This document shows, one piece after another, positions 42,617 through 50,933 of a stretch of DNA of 64,000 bases. Source of the DNA: an uncultured Collinsella sp. (GTDB lineage Bacteria > Actinomycetota > Coriobacteriia > Coriobacteriales > Coriobacteriaceae); assembly GCA_902495355.1 (NCBI GenBank), contig CABUWV010000009.1:1-64000 (forward strand), written 5' to 3'. Each line of letters begins with the position of its first letter. The first letter of the stretch is position 1. Below the pieces are notes generated by a model. The model had not been told where the DNA came from. It did not search any database and worked only from the letters and a program-made list of their open reading frames with translations. A program made the position numbers and the translations under genes.

Positions 42617-43711
42617 TTACGCAAACAGGCCGTAGATGCTGATGTTGGCCTTGGCGTAGAGGCCGTTAGCATACTCGGTCCACTTGGAGCTGGCGCTCGA
42701 AGCCTGCGAAGAGTACTGCTGGTAAGCAGTGTAGTAGGCGGTCATGGCCTGCTTATAGGTAGCGCTATCGGCCGTAAAGGCATCGTCGGCAAAGGCCTTA
42801 GCGTAGGTGCCATCGGCGTCCTTCCAAGTGCCCTTCTCGCTATCCCACTCGTCGCCGGCAAGGTTGATGATGTAGTCGGCGTAATCCTTGCTCGCGGTCT
42901 CCTCGTTGCCGTCAGAAGGCTCGGTCGGAGCGGTCGACATGCTTGCGGAGCTATCGCCCACCTTCTTCTTGTAGAGCTTCTGCAGCGTCGCGGACTGGCG
43001 GACGATCTGCTTTGCCTGGTCCTTGGACACGCCATACTGCGTGGCCATGGTCTTGTAGTCAGAAGTGCCGATGGAATCCTCGGCGTACTGCTTCATCTCC
43101 TTGGAAGAGACGGTAATGCCCTCGTCCTCGGCAGCATCGAGCAGGATCTTGTTGCGCACGTAGGACAGGATGACGTCGGCAGAAGGAGCGGTGTAGTTGC
43201 CATCACTATCCTTGACGGTATCGAGGCTGTACTGGCTCTCGATGGCCTCGCGCGCGGTGATATCGCTCTTCTTGCCGTTGTAGCTATAGCTTGCCACGGT
43301 CGAATCGAGCTGGTCCTCGGTCAGGGTCGCCGAGCCGACACCCTTGCCGCCAAAGCCGCCATTGCCAATAAAGAAGCCGACCACCGCAGCGATCACGACG
43401 GCAACCACAAAGGCGGCGATCATCGTCTTCTTGTGCTTGGATACGCGATCGTCTTCATCGGAACCCAGGATATCGTCGTCCTCATCCTGGGCCTCGGGCA
43501 TCAGATTCTCGTCAGCGGCATCCGCGGCAATCTGAGCCTCCAGCCGGGCGTCCTCCTCTTCGGCCGTCGTACCGGCGGCAATGTGCTCGGCAGACGTACC
43601 GGCGACCAGATCGATCTTCTCATCCTCGTCACCGTCGGGGCCTTCGCCGCGCTCGATGATCTGGATGCCGTCGATCTCGTCCTTCTCGTCCTTCTTTTGA
43701 ATCAGACCCAT
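42617..43711 (-). CDS. Membrane-anchored SurA-like chaperone
   Basis: A 364-residue protein. The first 95 residues are strongly acidic and disordered. One membrane segment follows (about 97-117), then an extracytoplasmic part resembling the SurA/PrsA N-terminal chaperone domain (ITAREAIESQYSL, ADVILSYVRNKILLDAAEDEGITVS). No clear parvulin isomerase domain is present. The C-terminus is Ser/Ala/Tyr-rich. AAGGAG is upstream. It probably assists folding of exported proteins (inference). Confidence 0.72.
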   Translation of the reverse strand: MGLIQKKDEKDEIDGIQIIERGEGPDGDEDEKIDLVAGTSAEHIAAGTTAEEEDARLEAQIAADAADENLMPEAQDEDDDILGSDEDDRVSKHKKTMIAAFVVAVVIAAVVGFFIGNGGFGGKGVGSATLTEDQLDSTVASYSYNGKKSDITAREAIESQYSLDTVKDSDGNYTAPSADVILSYVRNKILLDAAEDEGITVSSKEMKQYAEDSIGTSDYKTMATQYGVSKDQAKQIVRQSATLQKLYKKKVGDSSASMSTAPTEPSDGNEETASKDYADYIINLAGDEWDSEKGTWKDADGTYAKAFADDAFTADSATYKQAMTAYYTAYQQYSSQASSASSKWTEYANGLYAKANISIYGLFA

Positions 43712-43749
43712 ATCGGTTACTCCTTGTTAGGAAACATAGTCCTCAATAG

Positions 43750-43778
43750 AATACGCCCGACAGAGCGCCGGGCGTATT
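43750..43778. terminator. Hairpin between icd and the SurA-like gene
   Basis: AATACGCCCG (43750-43759) pairs with CGGGCGTATT (43769-43778). There is no strong T-tract. Confidence 0.5.
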
Positions 43779-43837
43779 GATTCTCAGGTTATACGCAAAC
43801 ACTTAAGTACTATTTAGGCGTTTGCAGCACGCATGCC

Positions 43838-44923
43838 TTAGGCCAGGTGCGCGATAACGGCATCGGCAAAGGCCTGCGTGCCCACGGCCCCCTCGACGGA
43901 GCCGGTCTGGGCACGACGCACGTCACCGGTAACCTGCTCGCCCTCGTCGAGCGTGGCAGATACGGCGGCGCGAATGCGATTAGCAGCGTCGTTCTCGCCC
44001 AGGTGATCGAGCATCATCGCAGCAGAAAGGATCTCGGCCGTGGGGTTGGCGATATCCTGGCCAGCGATATCGGGCGCGGAGCCGTGCGTTGCCTCGAAGA
44101 TGGCGCAATCGGCACCGATGTTGGAGCCGGGGGCCATCCCTAAGCCACCCACCAGGCCGGCGCACAGGTCGCTCACGATGTCGCCGTACAGGTTGGGCAG
44201 CACCAGGACATCGAAGTCGTTGGGGTTCTGGACCAGGCCCATGCAAGTGGCGTCGACAATCTTGTCGTTGAACTCGATATCGGGATAGTTGGCGGCCACC
44301 TCGCGCGCAACGCGCAGGAACAGGCCGTCGGTCGCCTTCATGATGTTGGCCTTATGCACGGCCGTCACCTTTTTGCGGCCGCAGCGGCGGGCATACTCAA
44401 AGGCGTACTCCACAATACGGCGACTCTTGGCGATGGAGATCGGCTTAATTGAGATGGCGGAATCGGCGGCGAAGGTCTTCTGACCCGAGCGCTCGACAAG
44501 CTGCGAGAGCTCCTCGACCTCGGCAGCCCCCTCATCGAACTCGATGCCAGCGTAGAGGTCCTCGGTGTTCTCGCGCACGATGACCAGGTCGACATCGCGA
44601 AAGCGCGATCCGTCGCCCGGCTGCGACAGGCAGGGGCGCACGCAGGCGTACAGGTCGAAGTGCTTGCGCAGGGCGACGTTAACGCTGCGGAAACCCGTGC
44701 CGACCGGCGTGGTGATGGGACCCTTGATGGCAACCTTGGTCTCGGCGACCGCATCGAGCACGTGCTGGGGCAGTGGCGTGCCAAACTCGTCCATGACGCC
44801 GGCACCGGCCTCCTGGACATTCCAATTGATCTGGACACCGGTGGCCTCGACCACGCGGCGCATGGCCTGCGTAATCTCGGGACCGATACCGTCACCGGGA
44901 ATCAGGACTACATCGTGCGCCAT
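43838..44923 (-). CDS. icd: NAD-type isocitrate/isopropylmalate dehydrogenase family enzyme
   Basis: A 361-residue beta-decarboxylating dehydrogenase. Motifs are LIPGDGIGPEIT, VRENTEDLYAGIE, KANIMKATDGLFL, DATCMGLVQNP with VLPNLYGDIVSDL, and the nucleotide-binding ATHGSAPDIAGQDIANP. The ENTED sequence and lack of leuB-specific context favour NAD-dependent isocitrate dehydrogenase over isopropylmalate dehydrogenase. It starts six bases after the HEAT-like gene, whose end carries the GAGGAG site, so translation may be coupled. Confidence 0.86.
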   Translation of the reverse strand: MAHDVVLIPGDGIGPEITQAMRRVVEATGVQINWNVQEAGAGVMDEFGTPLPQHVLDAVAETKVAIKGPITTPVGTGFRSVNVALRKHFDLYACVRPCLSQPGDGSRFRDVDLVIVRENTEDLYAGIEFDEGAAEVEELSQLVERSGQKTFAADSAISIKPISIAKSRRIVEYAFEYARRCGRKKVTAVHKANIMKATDGLFLRVAREVAANYPDIEFNDKIVDATCMGLVQNPNDFDVLVLPNLYGDIVSDLCAGLVGGLGMAPGSNIGADCAIFEATHGSAPDIAGQDIANPTAEILSAAMMLDHLGENDAANRIRAAVSATLDEGEQVTGDVRRAQTGSVEGAVGTQAFADAVIAHLA

Positions 44924-44929
44924 AATCTG

Positions 44930-45628
44930 TTACTCCTCGTTTTCGGCGTCGTCAGATTTTTTAACGCTAGCACGCTTCTTCTTTTTGGAGAGATCAAGGT
45001 CAAAGCGTTTAACAAGCATTTCGCAAATCTCGCTCGAACGGGCTTTGAGATAGCTGCCCTTGCCGTTCTCGGCATCGAACTTAAGGCGCAGCGCAAGCTT
45101 CTCGGCAACCTCGGCGTCGATCTCGCCCTGGCAAAACTCGTACAGGCAACCGAGCATGTCACGATACTCGAGGTCGCCGTGGTAGCACTGGATGGCCTCG
45201 TCCAGGATGGGCCAAGCCTCGCGCGAACGCTCGACGCTCGTGGCACCCCACACGCACAGCAGGCGGAAGGCGGCATAGCGCAGCGTGGAGGAGATCTCGT
45301 CGAACAGTGCAGTCTCGGCGCCCTCAAAGGCATCGCCCAGCTGCTCGGGGCAGGTGGTAGCGAGCGCCGTCAGGGCATCGAGGGCCTCCCAGCGGGTCTG
45401 CGCCTCGGGGCGGTCGAGCGCCTCGATCAGCGCGGGCACGCAGGACACGACGCGCTGCGGATCGCGCTCGGCAAGCAGGTGCAGCACGCGGGCGGCAAAC
45501 TGGCGGATGCGGCGCGTGGGGCAGCCGAGCTCCTTGACCAGACGGTCGACGGCGTTCTCGTTCTCCTCTGCCAGCTGAAGCTGTGCCAGCTCCTCGTCGG
45601 TGAGCTGTTCGTCTTTGTTTTCTGCCAT
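44930..45628 (-). CDS. HEAT-repeat-like protein
   Basis: A 232-residue soluble, mostly helical protein. Residues about 30-110 fit HEAT repeats (RQFAARVLHLLAERDP, VPALIEALDRPEAQTRWEAL). The C-terminus is Lys-rich then acidic. It is probably a protein-interaction scaffold. It lies in a tight run with the small membrane protein and icd (gaps of 15 and 6 bases), but no functional tie is evident. Confidence 0.72.
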   Translation of the reverse strand: MAENKDEQLTDEELAQLQLAEENENAVDRLVKELGCPTRRIRQFAARVLHLLAERDPQRVVSCVPALIEALDRPEAQTRWEALDALTALATTCPEQLGDAFEGAETALFDEISSTLRYAAFRLLCVWGATSVERSREAWPILDEAIQCYHGDLEYRDMLGCLYEFCQGEIDAEVAEKLALRLKFDAENGKGSYLKARSSEICEMLVKRFDLDLSKKKKRASVKKSDDAENEE

Positions 45629-45643
45629 AGTTACCTCTTCTTA

Positions 45644-46072
45644 CTATTTCTTAGCGTGCTTGCCAGCACCCTTGCTGTCATCGGTGACCGAGATGAGCTG
45701 TCGGTCGGCCGCGCCATTGCGACGCGCACGGCGGCGTTCCTCAGCGTCGCCCGCGTCGGCGGCGGCGCGATGAGCCTTGTTGACGTTAAAGACCTCGTCG
45801 TGCTTGCGCCACGGACCGACGGACTCGCCAAAGCTCATCTTAAGACCGGCGATAAAGCCGCCGAGCCAGCCGATCGGCGCAAACTGCACCAGCGGGAACA
45901 GTGAGAACACCCAGGTCAGCAGGACGACTGCCGCCGCGCCTGCAAAGTTGGCAATCCAGTAGTCGCGCTTGGTGATCACGCGCTTTTCGCAGGCCCACTG
46001 GCCGCACAAAAAGCCAATGTAGATCGCAAAGAGAAAGAGCACCAGCGCAAGCACCACGAACGTCCAGCTCAT
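45644..46072 (-). CDS. Small membrane protein, two to three spans
   Basis: A 142-residue protein with membrane segments at about residues 5-25, 40-60 and perhaps 65-80, followed by a positively charged cytoplasmic tail of about 60 residues. I do not recognise the family. The ATG at 46072 has GGGGAG eight bases before it and starts six bases after the dehydrogenase gene's stop; the longer frame upstream overlaps that gene. Confidence 0.7.
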   Translation of the reverse strand: MSWTFVVLALVLFLFAIYIGFLCGQWACEKRVITKRDYWIANFAGAAAVVLLTWVFSLFPLVQFAPIGWLGGFIAGLKMSFGESVGPWRKHDEVFNVNKAHRAAADAGDAEERRRARRNGAADRQLISVTDDSKGAGKHAKK

Positions 46073-46077
46073 GGGCG

Positions 46078-47157
46078 CTACTCCCCGTGATGGTGGCCGC
46101 AGCAGCACTCGTGGCCGTCGTCATGGCCGTGGCCGCCGCAGCACTCGTGGTCCTCGCCGTGATGGTGACCGCAACCGCACTCATGGTCGTCGCCGTGCTC
46201 GCCGCAACCGCAGCCTTCCTCGTGAGCGCCATGCTCCTCGGGACGATACTGCGACCAGTCCAGACCGGCGGCGATGGCGTCGGCCTCCTCCTTATAGAGG
46301 ACCGTGATGGCCTGGGTGCCCAGCTTGGCACCACCGATGGCGTCGAGCATGTCGTAGAGCGTAAAGGCCACGTCGGCGCCGGGCAGCGCAAGCTCGCGGT
46401 CGTCGGCATAGGCGAGCGCCAAGCGCAGGTCCTTGATGAAGTGCTCGACCATAAAGCCGGGCTTGTAGTCGCCGTCGAGCGCCTTGGGCGCCAGGCTCTC
46501 CATAGCGCCGGACTTGCCGGTGCCGCCCAGGATCATCTGACGGGTCTTCTCCAGGTCAAGGCCGCTCAGCTCGGCAAATGCCATGGCGTCTGCCATGCCG
46601 ACCATGCAGGCGCCCAGCGACACCTGGTTGGCGAGCTTGGCAGCCTGGCCCTTGCCGGCGCCGTCGAAGCAGCAGATGGTTGCCGCAAAGGTGGAAAGGA
46701 TATCGCGAACCGGAGCGATGTCGTTCTCGGTGGCGCCCACGATAGCCGTGAGCGTGCCGGCGATAGCTCCCGACTCGCCGCCGGTGACGGGGCAGTCAAA
46801 CGCCATGCGACCAGAAACCTGGGCGGCCTCGGCAATGTCACGGGCGAGCTCGGGCGAGCTCGTGGTGAGGTCGATCAGGACCGCGCCGGGCTTAGTGCAC
46901 GCGAGCAGACCGTCGCCCGCCAGGTAGAGCTCCTCGACCTCGGAGGGATAGCCCACCATGGTAAAGACGACATCGGCGTTAGCCACAGCATCGGCCGGCG
47001 TATCGGCCCAGGCGGCACCGCGCTCGATAAGCGCGACAGCCTTGGACTTAGTGCGGTTGTTGACCGTGACGGGATAGCCGGCATCCAGAATATGGCCGGC
47101 GATGGGGGCACCCATAATTCCGGTGCCGATAAATGCGACAGAGAGCTTGTTTGCCAT
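46078..47157 (-). CDS. Beta-hydroxyacid dehydrogenase with Cys/His-rich C-terminal tail
   Basis: A 359-residue NAD(P)-dependent enzyme of the 3-hydroxyisobutyrate/2-hydroxy-3-oxopropionate dehydrogenase family. It has the Rossmann motif FIGTGIMGAPIAGHIL, the substrate motif DCPVTGGESGA and the catalytic lysine in GAGKGQAAKLANQ. The family usually ends near residue 300. Here about 55 extra residues follow, almost all His, Cys, Gly, Glu and Asp, in repeats such as GCGCGEHGDDHECGCGHHHG. This resembles metal-storage tails of SlyD or some HypB proteins. The gene heads a four-gene run ending with icd. AAAGG precedes the start. Confidence 0.88.
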   Translation of the reverse strand: MANKLSVAFIGTGIMGAPIAGHILDAGYPVTVNNRTKSKAVALIERGAAWADTPADAVANADVVFTMVGYPSEVEELYLAGDGLLACTKPGAVLIDLTTSSPELARDIAEAAQVSGRMAFDCPVTGGESGAIAGTLTAIVGATENDIAPVRDILSTFAATICCFDGAGKGQAAKLANQVSLGACMVGMADAMAFAELSGLDLEKTRQMILGGTGKSGAMESLAPKALDGDYKPGFMVEHFIKDLRLALAYADDRELALPGADVAFTLYDMLDAIGGAKLGTQAITVLYKEEADAIAAGLDWSQYRPEEHGAHEEGCGCGEHGDDHECGCGHHHGEDHECCGGHGHDDGHECCCGHHHGE

Positions 47158-47255
47158 GAAACCTTTCCTTTTGGGTTGGGTGTTGTTACCAGGTTGAATA
47201 CTCGGTGCCAGCGTTTGGGCTGTGAGTCGAGGGCGATTACGGACGCAGCGCTTGC

Positions 47256-48209
47256 CTACTGACCGCGCACGCGGCGGGCGATACGGTCGGAAAGCGACGC
47301 CTTGTCGGCGCGGTTCTTACCCCAAAACGCGCAGCCCACCATGCCGGGGCCCACGTGCGAGCCGATGGTGGGACCCACGGAGCCGCGAATGATCGTGACG
47401 TCGGCGCAACCCTCCTCCTTGCGGATGGCGGCTTCGAGCCAGTCACCATCCTTTTCGGCATCGGCCGTCATGATGGCGATGGGCATGGTGCGATCGGGCA
47501 CGTAGTTCTCGCGGAACGACTTGAGAATGGACTTGAGCGCCTTCTTGCGGCCGCGGTTGACGCCGATCAGCGACAGCGAGCCGGCAAGGTCGTAGGAGAG
47601 CTCGGGCTTGACATCGAGCTTTGCCGTGAGCTGCGCCGCCGCGGGCGGAATGCGGCCGCCGGCAGCCAGTGCGTCGAAGCTCTCGAGCGTAAAGTAGCCG
47701 TGGACGTAGGTCTTTGCCTCGTTTGCCCAATCGACCAGCTGCTTGGCGGTCAGTCCCGCCGAACGCTGGCGCACGGCCTCGAGCGCCAAGAGCGCGCCGG
47801 TCGCACAGGGCAGAGCGTTGTCGACCACGTAAAGCTCAAAATCGGGATACTCGGCGCGCACGGCATCTGCCGCCTGGCACGCGGAGTTGTAGCTCGACGA
47901 CAGCGCCGAGGTAAAGCACAGGTAGACCGTGGGCGTGCCCTCTTTGGCGCACTCGGTAAAGAACTCGATATAGCGACCGAGCGACACAGCCGAGGTGGAC
48001 ACGCGGGCACCGGCGCGCATCCGGTCGTAGAACTCCTTGGGTGTGATGCTCGACCAGATGTCGTCCGTGCGCTCTTCGCCATCGATAATGAAGGGGAAAC
48101 CCAGGATATCGACATCGAGGTTCGCAGCGACCTCGGGGCTAAAGTCGCAGCAGGTATCGACGACGATGCGGCAACGGTCCGAATGACCGGCGGATGCGGC
48201 CTTGTCCAT
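47256..48209 (-). CDS. DegV-family fatty-acid-binding protein
   Basis: A 317-residue DegV protein. It shows VDTCCDFSPEVAA, GARVSTSAVSLGRYIEFF, VYLCFTSALSSSYNSA and the C-terminal RGSVGPTIGSHVGPGMVG. DegV/FakB proteins hold a fatty acid for phosphorylation by FakA or related kinases. The ATG at 48209 has AAGGAG upstream. No fakA-like gene is nearby. Confidence 0.9.
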   Translation of the reverse strand: MDKAASAGHSDRCRIVVDTCCDFSPEVAANLDVDILGFPFIIDGEERTDDIWSSITPKEFYDRMRAGARVSTSAVSLGRYIEFFTECAKEGTPTVYLCFTSALSSSYNSACQAADAVRAEYPDFELYVVDNALPCATGALLALEAVRQRSAGLTAKQLVDWANEAKTYVHGYFTLESFDALAAGGRIPPAAAQLTAKLDVKPELSYDLAGSLSLIGVNRGRKKALKSILKSFRENYVPDRTMPIAIMTADAEKDGDWLEAAIRKEEGCADVTIIRGSVGPTIGSHVGPGMVGCAFWGKNRADKASLSDRIARRVRGQ

Positions 48210-48232
48210 CAAAGCGACTCCTTACGTAAAAA

Positions 48233-48259
48233 GGCGGCCACCCGCATGGGATGGCCGCC
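48233..48259 (-). terminator. Terminator after hpf
   Basis: GGCGGCCA (48233-48240) pairs with 48252-48259 and is followed by five T residues on the minus strand. Confidence 0.85.
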
Positions 48260-48288
48260 AACCGTTAACTCATGCAAGTTAACGTATT

Positions 48289-48873
48289 TTACTCGTCAAG
48301 TGTTTCGATGCGGGGCTTGATGATGCCATATCCACCATTCTTACGGTGATACACCACATTGATGAGACCAGTCGTCGCGTTCTCGAACACGTAGAAGTCG
48401 TGGCCCAGCAGATCGGTCTGCACCAGCGCCTGCTCCTCGGTCATCGGGGTGACGTCGATAACCTTCTCGCGGACGAGCAGGTCGTCCTCCTCCTCGGGCA
48501 GCAGCAGGTCGGCCAGATCCTCGACGCGCTCGACCGGCGCGACATCCGCGGCGCTGGCACCGCCCTGGCGGTTGTCCACGACCTTGGTCTTGAACTTACG
48601 CAGCTGGCGGGTGACCTTATCGGCGGAGAGGTCAATGGCGGCGTACATATCTGCACCGTGCTCGGCAACGCGAATCACCGAACCGCGGGCACGAACCGTA
48701 ACCTCGACGATTGCCGGGTTGGGGTTCGAGGGGTTCTTCTCATAGCGAAGTACAACGTCGACCGTCATGGGCTCGATATCGAAAACCTTGAGCGCCTCGC
48801 CGATCTTCTCATCCACATGCGCACGCAGAGCATCGGTTACCGTCGTCTTGCGTCCAGAAACCTTGATATCCAT
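48289..48873 (-). CDS. hpf: Long-form ribosome hibernation promoting factor
   Basis: A 194-residue long HPF. The N-terminal S30AE domain reads MDIKVSGRKTTVTDALRAHV through MTVDVVLRYEKNPSNP and MYAAIDLSADKVTRQLRKFK. After a linker, the C-terminal dimerisation domain has VIDVTPMTEEQALVQTDLLGHDFYVFENATTGLINVVYHRKNGGYGIIKP. It binds the 30S decoding region and pairs ribosomes into 100S particles in stationary phase. The ATG at 48873 has GGAG six bases upstream. Confidence 0.95.
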   Translation of the reverse strand: MDIKVSGRKTTVTDALRAHVDEKIGEALKVFDIEPMTVDVVLRYEKNPSNPNPAIVEVTVRARGSVIRVAEHGADMYAAIDLSADKVTRQLRKFKTKVVDNRQGGASAADVAPVERVEDLADLLLPEEEDDLLVREKVIDVTPMTEEQALVQTDLLGHDFYVFENATTGLINVVYHRKNGGYGIIKPRIETLDE

Positions 48874-49190
48874 ACGTGGCTCCAATCTGCCTCGGGGACT
48901 TACTGTACTGGCTATGTACCCATTGCCGTGCATTTAATCACGCGAATTCCCAAAGACCCGAATAACGACTGCTTGATACCGCATACCGAAGTCTCGCACT
49001 TTTCCGTGGCAAAGTGCGCTATAGGAAGGCGTCGACGGAGTTAATTTTTCTCCTGGAAATTAGCTTTGACCTGCTAGTTTTACCAAAATAGAAAAGCCGG
49101 GCTCCCCTATTTGGGAGACCCGGCCATGCGTGTTGAAACCGTGAAGAAGCGCCTTGTTCGGTGTATGGCAGACGCCACCCCTACCAATAA
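48874..49190. other. Intergenic region between hpf and the lipoprotein gene
   Basis: This 317-bp stretch contains no gene I can support. It holds an 8-bp hairpin (CGCACTTT at 48995-49002 with AAAGTGCG at 49011-49018), which could lie in the hpf leader, and the lipoprotein terminator near 49096. Confidence 0.6.
49096..49124 (-). terminator. Terminator of the lipoprotein gene
   Basis: GCCGGGCTCCC (49096-49106) pairs with GGGAGACCCGGC (49113-49124); TTTT follows on the minus strand. Confidence 0.82.
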
Positions 49191-50183
49191 CTAGCTATTG
49201 AGCTTGTTGATGTCATCGTCGGTGATGGCGCCCTCCTGGCTAGACGACGGACTGTCGCCGTTGTTATCAGAGGCGTCGCCATCGGAGGACTCGGTCTCGT
49301 TGGACGTGGAGTCGGATGCCTGCACATTGGCCCCCGAAACAGTCTTGGCGGTAAGGTCATAGGGCATTTGGCCATACCAGACGCAGTGGACCGCCTCGAG
49401 CGTGCCGTCGACCGTGATACCGTCGAGGGCATCACTCACGGCACGGCACAGCTCATCGTTAGAGCTAAGGCCTGCGACGCCAAGCGTGGAGGGCGCCTCG
49501 AGCGTGCCGACATAGGAGATCTGGCTCATCAGGCGCGCGAGGTAACCACCGGCCGTGGAATCACAGATCACGTAATCGACCTCGCCCGACTCGAGTGCCT
49601 CGAAGCACTCGTTGATGTTGGAGAAAGTCTTTTGGTTGGCCGTGATGCTCTGCTTGGCAAGCGCTTCCTGCGAGGCCGAGGAAGTCTGAACGCCCAAGGT
49701 AGCAGTGTTGAGTGTGTCGGTTGAGACACTCGGGGACTCTCCGTCGCTGGTCTTGCCGAACACGGCGGCAGCATCGTACAGACAGGTGCCAAGCGAGCTG
49801 ATGTCGCCGTCCGTAGACCTAACGTCGCCAATAAAGATGTCGGCCTTTTTATCGCTGAGCGCGGAATCGGCCGAGGACGCATCGACAAAGGCGACCTTGA
49901 GACCCATGCGGCATGCGAGGGCACGAGCGGCATCGACCGCATAGCCCGTGAGGTTTCCGTCAGCATCCTGCATGGCTTGCGGGGCATCGGACGTATCGAG
50001 GGCGACCGTCAGGGTTCCCGGCGTGACCAGGGCATCGTCCGATACCGTGGGGGTAACGGTCTCGCGCTCGATCTGGTCGATCGTGGGAGTCGTGAACGTA
50101 GACAGCGGGTTGAACGCGCATCCGCTCAGGCCCAAAACGGCGATGACCGCTGCGGTCCCAGCACCTAACCGAGCCGCGTGCAT
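49191..50183 (-). CDS. Solute-binding lipoprotein (SBP_bac_3 type)
   Basis: A 330-residue extracytoplasmic binding protein. From the ATG at 50183 (GAGGGG seven bases upstream) it begins with a lipoprotein signal ending in the lipobox LSGC. The mature part follows the family 3 pattern: GTLTVALDTSDAPQAMQDADGNLTGYAVDAARALACRMGLK within residues about 60-100, then DIFIGDVRST and VDYVICDSTAGGYL. A Ser/Asp/Asn-rich tail follows. It likely binds an amino acid or similar solute, but no ABC permease is adjacent. The same frame stays open for 122 codons upstream, so a longer form cannot be excluded. Confidence 0.8.
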   Translation of the reverse strand: MHAARLGAGTAAVIAVLGLSGCAFNPLSTFTTPTIDQIERETVTPTVSDDALVTPGTLTVALDTSDAPQAMQDADGNLTGYAVDAARALACRMGLKVAFVDASSADSALSDKKADIFIGDVRSTDGDISSLGTCLYDAAAVFGKTSDGESPSVSTDTLNTATLGVQTSSASQEALAKQSITANQKTFSNINECFEALESGEVDYVICDSTAGGYLARLMSQISYVGTLEAPSTLGVAGLSSNDELCRAVSDALDGITVDGTLEAVHCVWYGQMPYDLTAKTVSGANVQASDSTSNETESSDGDASDNNGDSPSSSQEGAITDDDINKLNS

Positions 50184-50682
50184 CAAGCTGCCCCTCACCA
50201 TGTCCACTACCCTGCCTTCTGTGTCGTATACGATCCGTGCGTTGCGCGGAATATCAGGTTGTTCCCACCAGCTGACCTGGTATTTGACCCCACACTTGCG
50301 CACCGGGGTGTTTGCTCGGGAGGCCGCAGCCACCTTCACGACTGGCCCGCTCGCCCGCGAGGCGGTATTGCCCCAAAGAAAGTAGAACGGACGGTGCGGC
50401 TTACATCTAGGACGCGCCATGATCGCGCCGCGCGCACGCGGTCGCTTACGTGGATCCCTTTGACCGCGTCTGTCTTGGACTAGGACGGGCATTTCGTCCG
50501 CCCGCAACCACAGCCTGGCAGGAACGTAGCGCATTATAGCTAAGTTCAAGCTAAAGTTTAAGGTTAGGGGCGTTATTCACATCGCGAGTACAGATTTCGC
50601 AGGTCAGGACGGGCCGCACGCGCTCTGATTAAGCCCGTCGCTCCCCCATGGAAAGCCCCAACACACCCGTCTTAGGGCGCCG

Positions 50683-50899
50683 TGGCCAAAAAATAGCAAA
50701 TATGAGTACTGTTACCAATTTAGTAGCAGGAGTTTTTGGCTCTGCAAGCTGTTTTCACGCTCTATAACGTCAGATTGATGCCAGGATATTCCACATTTGT
50801 TTAATAATTTTCTAATTTACGCCATCTTCAAGTCCCAAAATCCCTGATTTTGCTGTTACTGAATTTGTAGCAGTACTCATATTTGCTATATTTTGGCCA
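50683..50899. mobile_element. MITE-like element with about 48-bp inverted repeats
   Basis: The ends TGGCCAAAA...(50683-50730) and the complement (50852-50899) match with about six differences over 48 bp, and weaker pairing continues inward. The 217-bp unit is AT-rich, has no coding frame and sits in an otherwise GC-rich area. Together these suggest a non-autonomous mobile element or a very large hairpin RNA. No target duplication is obvious. Outside the element, the 50184-50933 gap holds only the upstream open frame of the lipoprotein. Confidence 0.65.
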
Positions 50900-50933
50900 A
50901 AGCATATATCCAACCCCCTGTTTCAGAGCATTG

